Shown here: positions 22,135 through 31,305 of the stretch, one piece after another
Position numbering within the stretch: the first letter of the stretch is position 1
Layout of the letters: each line of letters starts with the position of its first letter
Source: Candidatus Merdiplasma excrementigallinarum
Lineage (GTDB): Bacteria > Bacillota > Clostridia > Lachnospirales > Lachnospiraceae
Length of the DNA stretch: 34,941 nucleotides
Assembly (NCBI GenBank): GCA_018713435.1
Contig: DVOS01000031.1
Location: 1 to 34,941 of the forward strand
Direction: 5' to 3'
Translations under genes and position numbers: made by a program
Notes under the pieces: model-generated
Told to the model about the DNA's origin: nothing
Databases searched by the model: none
Seen by the model: only the letters and a program-made list of their open reading frames with translations

Positions 22135-23301
22135 ATGACGGAAAGATTATATGAAAAAGATCCTTACTGCAGAGAGTTCCAGGGAAGGGTGCTCTCCTGC
22201 GAACCTGCGGGAGAGGAATATGAGGCGGTGCTGGATCGGACCTGCTTCTATCCGGAAGGCGGCGGACAGCCCGGCGACCGGGGAATATTGGTGACAGCGG
22301 GAGCAGAAGAGGAGCAGATCCCGGTTCTGGATACGACAGAGCGGGATGGGAAGATTTATCACCGCGTGGGCAGGCAGCTGAAGCCGGGTACGGAAATCAG
22401 AGGATGTATCTGCTGGGAGCGGCGGTTTGACCTGATGCAGAACCATTCCGGCGAACATATTGTCAGCGGCCTGATCCACAGAAAATTCGGCTATCACAAT
22501 GTGGGCTTTCATATGGGAAGCGATCTGCTGACCATCGACCTGGACGGAGAGATTACCCAGGAGGAGATGCGGCAGCTGGAGCGGGAGGCCAATGAGGCTG
22601 TGTGGCAGGATAAGCCCCTGGATATCCGGGTGTATTCCGAGACCGAAGTAAAAAATCTGGAGTACCGCAGCAAGAAGGAGCTGCACGGACAGGTCCGCAT
22701 CGTGACCATACCGGGAACGGATGTATGCGCCTGCTGCGGAACCCATGTGGCCAGAACGGGCGAGATCGGCCTGATTAAACTGGTCTCTCTGGAAAAATTC
22801 CGAAAAGGCGTCCGGATCGAGATGCTCTGCGGAGGCCGGGCCCTTGCCTATCTGAACCGGATCTGGGACCAGAACCATCAGGTATCCGTGGCTCTTTCCG
22901 CAAAGCCCATGGAGACCGGGGAGGCTGTGGAGAAACTGAAAGAAAACCAGGCTGCCTCCAGCTACCGTGTGATGGAACTGGAAAATCTTCTGTTTGAGAA
23001 AAAGGCAGAGGAGCTGAAAGAGGCCGGAAACGTGCTGCTGTTTGAGAAAGGGCTGAACCCGGAAAGGGTGCGCCGTCTGGCCGTGGCGGTGATGGAGACC
23101 TGCGGGGGCCGGTGCGCCGTATTTTCCGGAAATGACGCGGACGGATATAAATACGCCCTGGGGGAAAAAGAAGGGGATCTGCGTTCCTTTGTGAAAGAGA
23201 TGAATCGGCAGCTGAATGGAAGAGGGGGAGGAAAGCCTTTCTTTGCCCAGGGCAGCCTGTCGGCCTCCAGGCAGGAAATAGAGATGTTTTTTAAAAAATG
23301 A
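22135..23301 (+). CDS. Alanyl-tRNA editing protein, AlaX-L type
   Basis: 388-residue stand-alone editing protein that hydrolyses mischarged Ser- or Gly-tRNA(Ala), related to the editing half of alanyl-tRNA synthetase. Zinc ligands are visible: NHSGEHIVSG (His-x3-His) and CCGTHVARTGEIG (Cys-x3-His). TCFYPEGGGQPGDRG near the N-terminus and the late GGR...L segment plus C-terminal DHHA1-like part (about 260-388) define the long form. The start at 22135 is preferred: AAGGAG lies at 22115-22120, though 14 bases away. An in-frame ATG at 22105 sits in the end of the terminator and has no ribosome site. It overlaps the possible early start of the LCP gene. Confidence 0.88.
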   Translation: MTERLYEKDPYCREFQGRVLSCEPAGEEYEAVLDRTCFYPEGGGQPGDRGILVTAGAEEEQIPVLDTTERDGKIYHRVGRQLKPGTEIRGCICWERRFDLMQNHSGEHIVSGLIHRKFGYHNVGFHMGSDLLTIDLDGEITQEEMRQLEREANEAVWQDKPLDIRVYSETEVKNLEYRSKKELHGQVRIVTIPGTDVCACCGTHVARTGEIGLIKLVSLEKFRKGVRIEMLCGGRALAYLNRIWDQNHQVSVALSAKPMETGEAVEKLKENQAASSYRVMELENLLFEKKAEELKEAGNVLLFEKGLNPERVRRLAVAVMETCGGRCAVFSGNDADGYKYALGEKEGDLRSFVKEMNRQLNGRGGGKPFFAQGSLSASRQEIEMFFKK

Positions 23302-23327
23302 TAAAAAGCGGAGCGGAGAGAGAAAAA

Positions 23328-24212
23328 ATGAAGAAAAGAAGAATCCACAGGGCCCTGCTGCTGGCGGGGGTTCTGACTGTTTTTTCGGGAATTTCGCCGC
23401 TGGCGGAGGCAGAGACAGAAAAGGACGAGGGGATCTATGACCTTCTGCTGATCGGAGTGGACAGGCGGGATGATTCCTGGTACGGAAATTCAGACGTTAT
23501 GATCCTGCTCACAGTCAATCATGACAGGCAGACCGTTTACATGACATCCTTCCTCCGGGATCTGGCGGCGGATATTCCCGGGATCGGAGTGCGCAAGCTA
23601 AATGCCGCCTGTGCCAACGGCGGCGCGAAGCTGCTGGTGGAGACGCTGGAGGAAAACTATCAGGTGTCGGTGGACAACTACGCCATGGTGGATTTTAATG
23701 CCATGATACAGATTGTGGACGCTGTGGGGGGCATTGAGCTGGAACTGACCCGGGAAGAAGTGTCGGTGGCCAATGATTATGTGAAAACCATGTGCGAGGC
23801 CAACGGAGAGCCCTATGAGAAGCATGAGATCAAAAGCAGCGGCCTGATTCACCTGGACGGCTATCAGGCGGTGGGACATGCCAGGGACCGCTATTCCGGA
23901 AGCGCCAACGACTTTGGACGCACGGACCGGCAGCGGGATGTGCTGAGCGCTCTGCTGGAAAAAGTAAAGGGAGGGGACGCAGAAACACTGGCAAACCTTA
24001 TGCAGACAGTCCTTCCCTGCGTTTCCCATGATATTTCTCAGACAGAACTTCTGAAGCTGCTGGCGCTGGTGCCGGCAGTGCTGGAATATGACACGGTGGA
24101 GCAGCGGATTCCCTATGAGGATCTGTACCATTCGGAAAATGAAATGCTGGTGCCGGATATGGAGGAGACGGTAAAACGGCTGCAGGAAACGATTTATCAG
24201 ACGGAAGAATGA
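23328..24212 (+). CDS. LytR-CpsA-Psr (LCP) family protein
   Basis: 294 residues. LCP proteins transfer lipid-linked glycopolymers onto peptidoglycan outside the membrane. The N-terminus is a short hydrophobic segment (RALLLAGVLTVFSGISPLAEA), then DLLLIGVDRR, DVMILLTVNHDRQTVYMTSF with the following LRD, and GHARDRYSGSANDFGRTDRQ, carrying the Arg/Asp residues that bind pyrophosphate. The AEAE end of the hydrophobic segment looks cleavable, whereas most family members keep a membrane anchor. ATG at 23328 is favoured; an in-frame ATG at 23298 overlaps the upstream stop and would add ten charged residues in front of the signal. It is near glmS and the rhamnose genes, all envelope-related. Confidence 0.88.
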   Translation: MKKRRIHRALLLAGVLTVFSGISPLAEAETEKDEGIYDLLLIGVDRRDDSWYGNSDVMILLTVNHDRQTVYMTSFLRDLAADIPGIGVRKLNAACANGGAKLLVETLEENYQVSVDNYAMVDFNAMIQIVDAVGGIELELTREEVSVANDYVKTMCEANGEPYEKHEIKSSGLIHLDGYQAVGHARDRYSGSANDFGRTDRQRDVLSALLEKVKGGDAETLANLMQTVLPCVSHDISQTELLKLLALVPAVLEYDTVEQRIPYEDLYHSENEMLVPDMEETVKRLQETIYQTEE

Positions 24213-24222
24213 AGATCCTGCG

Positions 24223-24251
24223 TTGCCAGCCGGAAAAAATAATGCTATAAT
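24223..24251 (+). promoter_or_regulatory. glmS promoter
   Basis: TTGCCA at 24223-24228, a 17-base spacer, TATAAT at 24246-24251, preceded by TGC (extended -10). The leader is only about 35 bases, with no space for a glmS ribozyme. Confidence 0.8.
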
Positions 24252-24293
24252 GGTCTGCGTGATTGTAAACGGAGATGAAAGAAGGAGACCAGT

Positions 24294-26135
24294 ATGTGCG
24301 GTATTGTTGGATTTACAGGAACAGAGCAGGCGGCGCCTATTCTGCTGGGCGGCCTGTCCAGGCTGGAGTACAGAGGATATGATTCGGCCGGCATGGCTGT
24401 TTTAAATGACCACACCCAAAAGATTGATATTGTAAAGGCCAAGGGACGGCTGAAGATCCTGGCGGAAAAAACAGACGACGGCAGAGCCATGCCCGGCTGC
24501 TGCGGCATCGGCCATACCCGTTGGGCCACCCACGGGGAGCCAAGCGAGATTAACGCCCATCCCCATTTCAGCGACGACCGGATGGTAGTGGCGGTCCACA
24601 ACGGGATCATAGAGAACTATCAGGAACTGAAGGAAAAGCTGCTTCGTAGCGGCTACAGCTTTTACTCCCAGACCGATACGGAAGTTGTCACCAAACTGAT
24701 TGATTATTATTACGAAAAAACAGGACATAATCCGCTGGAGAGCCTGTCGCGGACCATGCTCCGGGTGCGGGGCTCCTACGCGTTAGGCGTGATGTTCCAG
24801 GACCGCCCCGGCGTGATCTATGCCGCCAGAAAAGACAGCCCGCTGATTATCGGCCAGAATGAGAAGGGAACCTTTATCGCCTCAGATGTGCCGGCCATTC
24901 TCTCTTATACCAGAAGCGTCTATTATATTGATAATCTGGAGATGGCTCAGCTGACAGCCGAGGGAGTTACTTTCTACAATATTGACCGGGAGGAAATTGA
25001 GAAGGAAAAAACGCAGATCAGCTGGGATGCCCAGGCGGCGGAGAAGGGCGGCTACGAGCACTTCATGATGAAGGAGATCCATGAACAGCCCAAAGCCGTG
25101 CAGGATACCATCAATACCTATGTGAAGGACGGAAAGATTGACCTTGACGCCACGGGCCTTACGGATGAGTTCCTGAAGGAGCTGACCCGGATCTATTTTG
25201 TGGCCTGCGGCTCTGCCTACCATGTGGGACTGGCGGCCAAATATATTATTGAGGACCTGACGGATATACCGGTGGAGGTGGATCTGGCCTCTGAGTACCG
25301 GTACCGGAACCCCAAGCTGGGGGATCATTCTCTGGTGGTGATTATTTCCCAGTCAGGAGAGACGGCGGACAGCCTGGCTGCCCTGCGTCTGACAAAAGAA
25401 CGGGGAGTTCCCACCCTGGGAATTATCAATGTGGTGGGATCCAGTATTGCCAGGGAAGCGGACTATGTGATGTACACCCTGGCAGGACCGGAAATCGCAG
25501 TGGCCACCACCAAGGCCTACAGCACCCAGCTGATCAACTGCTATCTGCTGGCTATTGCGACAGCTGTGGCAAGAGGTGAGATGGAGCAGGAGACCTGCGA
25601 TAAAATGTTGGCGGAAATGCAGCTCCTTCCGGAAAAAATCGAGAAAATTCTGGCTGACAAAGGGAGAATCCAGTGGTTTGCCAGTAAGTTTGCCAATGCC
25701 AGAGATATTTTCTTTATCGGAAGGGGACTGGACTATGCTATCAGCATGGAAGGCAGCCTGAAGATGAAAGAGATCAGTTATGTGCACTCAGAAGCCTACG
25801 CGGCGGGAGAACTGAAACACGGCACCATCAGCCTGATCGAGCAGGGAACGCTGGTTGTGGGCGTTATGACACAGAACGATCTGTTTGAAAAGACCAGAAG
25901 CAATATGGTGGAGGTGAAGAGCCGGGGCGGCTATCTGATGGGACTCACCACCTACGGCAACTACAGCATTGAAGACACGGTGGATTTCACCGTGTACGTC
26001 CCCGGGACAGATCCCCATTTTGCCACCAGCCTGGCGGTAGTGCCTCTGCAGCTTATGGGGTATTATGTCAGCGTGGCCAAGGGACTGGATGTGGATAAGC
26101 CCAGAAATCTGGCAAAGAGTGTGACAGTAGAATAA
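24294..26135 (+). CDS. glmS: Glucosamine-6-phosphate synthase (isomerizing)
   Basis: 613-residue enzyme making glucosamine 6-phosphate from fructose 6-phosphate and glutamine, the first step to UDP-GlcNAc. The N-terminal glutaminase domain begins MCGIVGFTG (Cys2 becomes the nucleophile) and has GHTRWATHG and VHNGIIENYQ. Two SIS sugar-isomerase domains follow (YFVACGSAYHVG, IISQSGETADS, then IGRGLDYAISMEGSLKMKEI). The C-terminus DVDKPRNLAKSVTVE is the conserved catalytic tail. Full length, no defect seen. Strong ribosome site GAAGGAG. The usual Bacillota metabolite-sensing ribozyme is missing from the leader. Confidence 0.97.
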   Translation: MCGIVGFTGTEQAAPILLGGLSRLEYRGYDSAGMAVLNDHTQKIDIVKAKGRLKILAEKTDDGRAMPGCCGIGHTRWATHGEPSEINAHPHFSDDRMVVAVHNGIIENYQELKEKLLRSGYSFYSQTDTEVVTKLIDYYYEKTGHNPLESLSRTMLRVRGSYALGVMFQDRPGVIYAARKDSPLIIGQNEKGTFIASDVPAILSYTRSVYYIDNLEMAQLTAEGVTFYNIDREEIEKEKTQISWDAQAAEKGGYEHFMMKEIHEQPKAVQDTINTYVKDGKIDLDATGLTDEFLKELTRIYFVACGSAYHVGLAAKYIIEDLTDIPVEVDLASEYRYRNPKLGDHSLVVIISQSGETADSLAALRLTKERGVPTLGIINVVGSSIAREADYVMYTLAGPEIAVATTKAYSTQLINCYLLAIATAVARGEMEQETCDKMLAEMQLLPEKIEKILADKGRIQWFASKFANARDIFFIGRGLDYAISMEGSLKMKEISYVHSEAYAAGELKHGTISLIEQGTLVVGVMTQNDLFEKTRSNMVEVKSRGGYLMGLTTYGNYSIEDTVDFTVYVPGTDPHFATSLAVVPLQLMGYYVSVAKGLDVDKPRNLAKSVTVE

Positions 26136-26142
26136 ATGGTAG

Positions 26143-26190
26143 AACGAGGGTGCTGCTTCATGAATTTCATGATTTTGCAGCACCCTCGTT
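26143..26190. terminator. Repeat-family hairpin, copy C, bidirectional
   Basis: Perfect 14-base arms AACGAGGGTGCTGC and GCAGCACCCTCGTT (26143-26156, 26177-26190) around TTCATGAATTTCATGATTTT. Lies between convergent glmS and rmlC. The arm sequence differs from the other copies on both sides in a compensating way, while the core is kept. Confidence 0.88.
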
Positions 26191-26201
26191 ACTGGTGACT
26201 G

Positions 26202-26804
26202 TTAAAAATGAAAGGTCCGCTCCAACACCTCCCACTGCTGGTCCTTCTCGCTGATGTTTAAGGGCGTGCCGTCGTCCAGGGCGTACCCGGCGGCGGAGGG
26301 AGTACCCGGATAGCTGCCGACAAGATGAGGCCACTGTATGCCGATTTTCGGATCATTCCAGGCAAGGCCGCCCTCATCGCCGGGGCGGTAGAAGTCGGTG
26401 CACTTGTAGCAGAATTCCGCTATGTCGCTGAGTACCAGGAAACCGTGGGCGAAGCCTTCAGAAATATAGAACTGCTTCTTATTTTCCTCTGTCAGTTCCA
26501 CGCCGAACCACTGGCCGTAGGTGGGGCTGCCGGAACGCAGGTCAACCGCCACGTCAAACACGCTTCCCCGCACTACACGCACCAGTTTCCCCTGGGGATG
26601 TTCCTTCTGGAAATGAAGGCCCCGCAGAACTCCCTTGGAAGAGCAGGACTGATTGTCCTGCACAAAGTTCATGGTAAGACCTGCTTCCTCCATATCCCGC
26701 TGGTTGTAGGTTTCCATAAAATAGCCCCGCTGGTCTCCGTGGACCGTAGGCTCAATGACATAGAGCCCCTCTATATGGCAGGGCGTTACTTTAATCTGTC
26801 CCAT
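26202..26804 (-). CDS. rfbC: dTDP-4-dehydrorhamnose 3,5-epimerase
   Basis: RmlC, 200 residues, a cupin that epimerises C3 and C5 of dTDP-4-keto-6-deoxyglucose. Motifs: YFMETYNQRDM, FVQDNQSCSSKGVLRGLHFQ with the catalytic His, VAVDLRSGSPTYGQW, and YISEGFAHGFLVLSD. The ribosome site is AAGGAGAT. It is the last gene of the four-gene dTDP-L-rhamnose operon and ends just before a bidirectional terminator. Confidence 0.95.
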   Translation of the reverse strand: MGQIKVTPCHIEGLYVIEPTVHGDQRGYFMETYNQRDMEEAGLTMNFVQDNQSCSSKGVLRGLHFQKEHPQGKLVRVVRGSVFDVAVDLRSGSPTYGQWFGVELTEENKKQFYISEGFAHGFLVLSDIAEFCYKCTDFYRPGDEGGLAWNDPKIGIQWPHLVGSYPGTPSAAGYALDDGTPLNISEKDQQWEVLERTFHF

Positions 26805-26832
26805 AGTTATGCAAATCTCCTTTTCTCCTGTG

Positions 26833-27831
26833 TCATGAAAGCTGTGAAAGATCCAGCTCCTTCAGATAGCGGGCCAGAGCGTCCTGCCAGTCGGGCAGCG
26901 GGACAAACCCGTTTTTTTCCAGCTTGTCTTTTGCCAGACGGCTGTTAAAGGGACGTCTGGCTTTTGAGACGCCGTACTCGGCGGTCGTAACCGGAATCAC
27001 CCGTGTATGTTCCGGCAGATATTCCGGATACCCTAAAGCGGCTGCCTGACGGAAAATCTCTTTTGTAAAATCATACCAGCTGATGTAGCCGGTTTTGCAC
27101 CCTTCCGGGGTAAAGCCGCCCGGGGCGGGAGAGAGCTCCGCGTTGGTGGCATGATAGTAGCCGTATTTTTCTGTCTCAATCATATCCACCAGAAGCCTGG
27201 CCAGATCAAAGGTGTAGGTGGGAGTACCGATCTGATCGTTTACCACCCGGAGAGTATCATGGGTTTTTCCAAGCTTCAGCATGGTTTTAATAAAATTGTT
27301 TCCGTTTTTTCCAAATACCCAGGCGATCCGGACGATAAAATATTTTTCCAGCAGGGAGGAGACAGCCAGTTCTCCCTCCAGCTTGGTCTGTCCGTATACG
27401 TTCAGGGGTTTATAGTCCCTGCAGTCCGGATCCCAGGGGATTTCCCCCTGGCCGTCAAACACATAGTCCGTGCTCAGATAAACCATTTTGCAACCGTTGT
27501 CCCGGCAGGCTCTGGCAATATGTTCCGTACCGGACGCATTGACAGCCCGCACCTTTTCCACCTTGTCATCGTCCTCGGCCAGATCCACCGCTGTCCAGGC
27601 GGCGCAGTGCACCACCACGTCGGGGGCAAGGTCGGAGATGAGGCGGTTTACCGCTTCCGGATCTGTAATATCCATGGAGACGTAGGGCATTCTGGTGACA
27701 GGAGTTTTATCGGCAATGCCGCTGTAGGTTTCCCCTACATCGGAACCGATTCCCTCATAGCCCCGTCTGTCCAGCTCATTCATCACATCATGGCCCAGCT
27801 GACCGGCCACGCCTGTTACCAATACCTTCAT
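26833..27831 (-). CDS. rfbD: dTDP-4-dehydrorhamnose reductase
   Basis: RmlD, 332 residues, a short-chain reductase catalysing the last step to dTDP-L-rhamnose. Rossmann motif VTGVAGQLGHDV at the N-terminus, VVHCAAWTAVD, the active-site STDYVFDG, and YGQTKLEGE (Tyr-x3-Lys). It is about 30-40 residues longer than compact RmlD proteins because of inserts around residues 30-55 and 235-255. Lies 28 bases upstream of rfbC in the operon. Confidence 0.94.
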   Translation of the reverse strand: MKVLVTGVAGQLGHDVMNELDRRGYEGIGSDVGETYSGIADKTPVTRMPYVSMDITDPEAVNRLISDLAPDVVVHCAAWTAVDLAEDDDKVEKVRAVNASGTEHIARACRDNGCKMVYLSTDYVFDGQGEIPWDPDCRDYKPLNVYGQTKLEGELAVSSLLEKYFIVRIAWVFGKNGNNFIKTMLKLGKTHDTLRVVNDQIGTPTYTFDLARLLVDMIETEKYGYYHATNAELSPAPGGFTPEGCKTGYISWYDFTKEIFRQAAALGYPEYLPEHTRVIPVTTAEYGVSKARRPFNSRLAKDKLEKNGFVPLPDWQDALARYLKELDLSQLS

Positions 27832-27882
27832 TGCAAATTTCCTTTCTCACTCTAAAATAAAAGACAAACGTACCGGCTATCG

Positions 27883-28902
27883 TCAGCGGTTTCCGTACAT
27901 TTTCTCGTAGTAATTCTGGTATTCCCCGGATATAATGGTTTCCCACCAGTCCCGGTGCTCCAGATACCAGCGGATGGTTTTTTTGATGCCGTCCGCAAAC
28001 TTTGTCTCCGGCAGCCAGCCCAGCTCACTGTGGATTTTGGTAGGATCAATGGCGTAGCGCATATCGTGGCCCTTCCGGTCCGTCACAAAAGTGATCAGGC
28101 TCTCGGGTTTTCCCAGCTCTTTGCAGATCAGCTTTACAATATCAATATTGCGCATCTCATTGTGGCCGCCGATGTTGTAGACCTCGCCTACCCGACCCTT
28201 ATGGATGATCAGGTCGATGGCCTTGCAGTGGTCCTCCACATACAGCCAGTCCCGCACGTTTTCTCCTGTGCCGTAGACGGGAAGCGGCTTATCGTTCAGC
28301 GCATTGGCGATCATGAGAGGAATCAGCTTTTCCGGAAAATGGTAGGGACCATAGTTGTTGGAACAGCGGCTGATGGTAACGGGCAGCCCGTAGGTGCGGT
28401 GATAGGCCAGCACCAGCAGATCCGCGGATGCCTTGGAAGCGCTGTAGGGGCTGCTGGTATGGATGGGAGTCTCTTCCGTAAAGAACAGATCCGGCCGGTC
28501 CAGAGGCAGATCGCCGTACACCTCATCGGTGGAAACCTGATGATAGCGGGTAATGCCGTATTTCCGGCAGGCGTCCATCAGCACAGCCGTACCCTTGATG
28601 TTGGTATCCAGAAAAACTTCCGGATTCTCAATGGAGCGGTCCACATGGCTTTCCGCGGCGAAGTTTACCACCACATCCGGATGTTCCTCTTCGAACAGAC
28701 GGTACACCGCCTCCCGGTCTGTGATGCTGTCTTTTACAAAACGAAAATTTTCCTGCTCCATCACGGGAGCCAGAGTGGAAAGATTGCCGGCATAGGTCAG
28801 GCAGTCCAGACAGATAATCCGGTAATCCGGGTATTTTTTTAACATGTGAAAGATAAAATTGCTTCCGATAAATCCGGCTCCGCCGGTTACAATAATTTTC
28901 AT
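27883..28902 (-). CDS. rfbB: dTDP-glucose 4,6-dehydratase
   Basis: RmlB, 339 residues, an NAD-dependent extended short-chain dehydrogenase that converts dTDP-glucose to the 4-keto-6-deoxy sugar. Motifs: VTGGAGFIGSNFIFHML, VNFAAESHVDRSI, QVSTDEVYGDL (catalytic Asp-Glu), YSASKASADLLV (Tyr-x3-Lys), and RCSNNYGPYHFPEKLIPLMI. Full length. A gap of 50 bases separates it from rfbD. Confidence 0.97.
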   Translation of the reverse strand: MKIIVTGGAGFIGSNFIFHMLKKYPDYRIICLDCLTYAGNLSTLAPVMEQENFRFVKDSITDREAVYRLFEEEHPDVVVNFAAESHVDRSIENPEVFLDTNIKGTAVLMDACRKYGITRYHQVSTDEVYGDLPLDRPDLFFTEETPIHTSSPYSASKASADLLVLAYHRTYGLPVTISRCSNNYGPYHFPEKLIPLMIANALNDKPLPVYGTGENVRDWLYVEDHCKAIDLIIHKGRVGEVYNIGGHNEMRNIDIVKLICKELGKPESLITFVTDRKGHDMRYAIDPTKIHSELGWLPETKFADGIKKTIRWYLEHRDWWETIISGEYQNYYEKMYGNR

Positions 28903-28920
28903 AGTAGATTCTCCTGTTTC

Positions 28921-29826
28921 CTATTTGCTGTGATGGCGCACATCCAGGAATTTTCCGTCCAGGATGTCCTTCAGATACTGGCCGTACTGGTTTTTCTTCA
29001 GCACCTCGTACACTTTCAGCACGTCCTCCTTGGTGATCCAGCCGTTTAAGTAGGCAATTTCTTCCAGGCAGGCGATTTTCCGGTGCTGATGGCCTTCCAT
29101 GGTTTTGACAAAATTGGTGGCTTCCACCAGGCTTTCGTGGGTGCCTGTGTCCAGCCAGGTAAAGCCCTGACCGAGAAGCTCCACATTCAGGCAGCCCTTT
29201 TCCAGATAGATCCGGTTCAGGTCTGTGATTTCCAGCTCTCCTCTGGCGGAGGGCTTCAGGCTTTTGGCGTACTCCACCACCCGGTTGTCATAAAAATACA
29301 GACCCGTTACACAGTAGTTGCTCTTGGGTTCCCGGGGTTTTTCTTCAATGGAAATGGCTTTCCCTTCCTGGTCAAACTCCACGATGCCGAAGCGCTCCGG
29401 ATCATCCACGTAGTAGCCGAAGACCGTGGCGCCTCCGCCGCTCTCCGCGGTTTTTACCGCATTGCGCAGCCGCTTGTTCAGTCCCTGCCCCGCAAAAATA
29501 TTGTCTCCCAGAATCATGGCTACGCAGTCATCGCCGATAAAGCTGTCTCCGATGAGAAACGCCTGGGCCAGACCGTCCGGGCTGGGCTGTACCCGGTAGG
29601 TTAAATGGACGCCGAACTGATGGCCGTCCCCCAGCAGTTCCTCAAAACGGGGGGTATCCTGAGGGGTGGAGATGATCAGAATATCCCGGATGCCGGCGTT
29701 CATCAGAACGGACATGGGATAGTAGATCATGGGTTTGTCGTAGATAGGCAGAAGCTGCTTGGAAGTAACCATGGTAAGCGGATAAAGACGGGTTCCGGAC
29801 CCGCCGGCCAAAATAATACCCTTCAT
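28921..29826 (-). CDS. rfbA: Glucose-1-phosphate thymidylyltransferase
   Basis: RmlA, 301 residues from the ATG at 29826, commits glucose 1-phosphate to the dTDP-rhamnose pathway. N-terminal [18 protein letters not shown] binds the nucleotide; [30 protein letters not shown] and [19 protein letters not shown] are family motifs. An in-frame ATG 24 bases earlier lies before the ribosome site AAGGAG and adds residues not found in the family, so it is rejected. First gene of the operon, transcribed from the MerR-like promoter immediately upstream. Confidence 0.97.
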   Translation of the reverse strand: MKGIILAGGSGTRLYPLTMVTSKQLLPIYDKPMIYYPMSVLMNAGIRDILIISTPQDTPRFEELLGDGHQFGVHLTYRVQPSPDGLAQAFLIGDSFIGDDCVAMILGDNIFAGQGLNKRLRNAVKTAESGGGATVFGYYVDDPERFGIVEFDQEGKAISIEEKPREPKSNYCVTGLYFYDNRVVEYAKSLKPSARGELEITDLNRIYLEKGCLNVELLGQGFTWLDTGTHESLVEATNFVKTMEGHQHRKIACLEEIAYLNGWITKEDVLKVYEVLKKNQYGQYLKDILDGKFLDVRHHSK

Positions 29827-29868
29827 TTGCATCTCTCCTTCCTGTTTCATCTGTATTAGGATAAGGAC

Positions 29869-29899
29869 AGTATAAAAGGTGACGTTGCGTCACCTTCAA
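29869..29899 (-). promoter_or_regulatory. rml promoter with MerR-type spacer palindrome
   Basis: On the minus strand: TTGAAG (29899-29894), a 19-base spacer, then TATACT (29874-29869). The 21-base palindrome AAGGTGACG-CAA-CGTCACCTT (29876-29896) fills the spacer. Over-long spacers with a centred palindrome are typical of promoters that MerR-family proteins activate by twisting the DNA. The hairpin could also act as a weak terminator of the gene upstream. Confidence 0.7.
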
Positions 29900-29907
29900 G
29901 GGGTTTT

Positions 29908-31098
29908 TTAAAAAATTTTTTTCGTACAGGTAAAAATACCGGCGTCTTTCGTTATTTTAAAACCTTTCCGGGTTTTCTTTTCCACGAAGGAGCGGAATTC
30001 TCCATAGCGGCTGGTAAGGTACTGGTTCTGGTTGCCGTGGCAGGAGAGAATGTATTCAATGAGAGGCTCCGGCTGGGTTACCAGAAGCATATCCGGGTAG
30101 GAACTCAGGCGGATCTGCCGGAAGACGGGGGATAAAATTTTTTCTCCGTTTTCCAGTCCAAACCGTTCGTACAGTCTGTCCGCTGACAGGACAATGTGAC
30201 TGTCAAATTCCTGCACCAGGCGGCTGATTTCCATCATATGGCGGGAACTGTAGGCGCTGCAGACAAAACGGCCCTCCGGCCGAAGCACTCGGCTTACTTC
30301 CCGGCAGACCCGGGGGATATCCTCACAGTAAAACAGAACATGATTGGCAATGACAAGGTCAAAGGACTGATCCGGAAAGGGAATACTATGACAGTCAAAG
30401 GAGGAAAAGGAAAAACGGGGATCGTCCTGGCCCAGGGAACGCCTGGCATCCCGGATCATGCCCTCCGACAGGTCGGACAGACAGATCCGGATGTCATCCG
30501 GAAGCTTTTCCCGATTCTCCGTCCACAGCTTTCCGCTGCCGCAGCCGATTTCCAGGATGTTCATGGAAGGAGTGATCCGGCACTGGTCATACACCCAGGA
30601 AAACCAGCTCTGGGGATTCTGGGAATAGAGACTGTGCAGACGGATCCGGGCGGAAAGATTGGAGGCGTCTTTGTACTGGCCGGCCATGCTTTTTTCCATT
30701 CCGGTAAGATGAATCAGCTGCAGCATACGGCTCCAGTCAATGTTGTGCTGATGTTCGATGGCCTGAGCCGTGTCCGTGATGGCCTGTTCCACAAGACTCA
30801 TCTGCTCAATCCGGTCCTGCACCAGCTTTTTCTGGAGTTTCAGGGCGCTGAGCATAAAATGATAGTCCGCGTCCGCAATGGTCATTTCCCGGATTTCATC
30901 CAGGGAAAAACCCAGATATTTCAGAAGAAGAATCTGCTGCAGCCTGGCAAGATCGGAATCCGTATAAAACCGGGCCCCGCCGGGGGAGACATAAGAGGGC
31001 TTCAGAATATTCTGGCGGTCATAGTAACGGATCGTCCGGACAGACACGTCCGCCATGCGGGCAAACTGGCCGGAGGAATAGTAACCTGGAAGCTTCAT
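29908..31098 (-). CDS. MerR regulator fused to SAM methyltransferase
   Basis: 396-residue two-domain protein. Residues 6-75 are a MerR winged helix (SSGQFARMADVSVRTIRYYD, then GARFYTDSDLARLQQILLLK), followed by the usual long dimerisation helix (about 80-120). Residues 150-395 are a class I methyltransferase with ILEIGCGSGKLW (181-192), CLSDLSEGMI and VIANHVLFY. In MerR proteins the C-terminal domain is the sensor; here a methyltransferase fills that place, so it may sense SAM or a methyl acceptor, or methylate something. It lies immediately upstream of the rml promoter that bears a MerR-type operator, so it is the prime candidate regulator. Confidence 0.85.
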   Translation of the reverse strand: MKLPGYYSSGQFARMADVSVRTIRYYDRQNILKPSYVSPGGARFYTDSDLARLQQILLLKYLGFSLDEIREMTIADADYHFMLSALKLQKKLVQDRIEQMSLVEQAITDTAQAIEHQHNIDWSRMLQLIHLTGMEKSMAGQYKDASNLSARIRLHSLYSQNPQSWFSWVYDQCRITPSMNILEIGCGSGKLWTENREKLPDDIRICLSDLSEGMIRDARRSLGQDDPRFSFSSFDCHSIPFPDQSFDLVIANHVLFYCEDIPRVCREVSRVLRPEGRFVCSAYSSRHMMEISRLVQEFDSHIVLSADRLYERFGLENGEKILSPVFRQIRLSSYPDMLLVTQPEPLIEYILSCHGNQNQYLTSRYGEFRSFVEKKTRKGFKITKDAGIFTCTKKIF

Positions 31099-31155
31099 GA
31101 TATAGCGTCCTTTCTTTCAGATGAATATAAAACAGCAGAAACACCTGTGCTTTCT

Positions 31156-31184
31156 ATTATGAAGCAAGCCCGTGGGAATGTAAA
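31156..31184 (-). promoter_or_regulatory. Promoter of MerR-methyltransferase gene
   Basis: On the minus strand: TTTACA (31184-31179), a 17-base spacer, CATAAT (31161-31156). Confidence 0.6.
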
Positions 31185-31204
31185 GAGAAACAGAAAAAAA
31201 GGAT

Positions 31205-31232
31205 TTTACAAGAGAAAATAATTTATTATAAT
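31205..31232 (+). promoter_or_regulatory. Promoter of response regulator gene
   Basis: TTTACA at 31205-31210, a 16-base spacer, TATAAT at 31227-31232. The AT-rich stretch that follows contains ATTAATGAGTTATTAAT, a palindromic element just past the start site. Confidence 0.6.
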
Positions 31233-31305
31233 ATTAATGAGTTATTAATACTATAATAAGTCATTACTATTACATAAGATAAAAGGGTTGGGAGGAACAG
31301 AAAGT

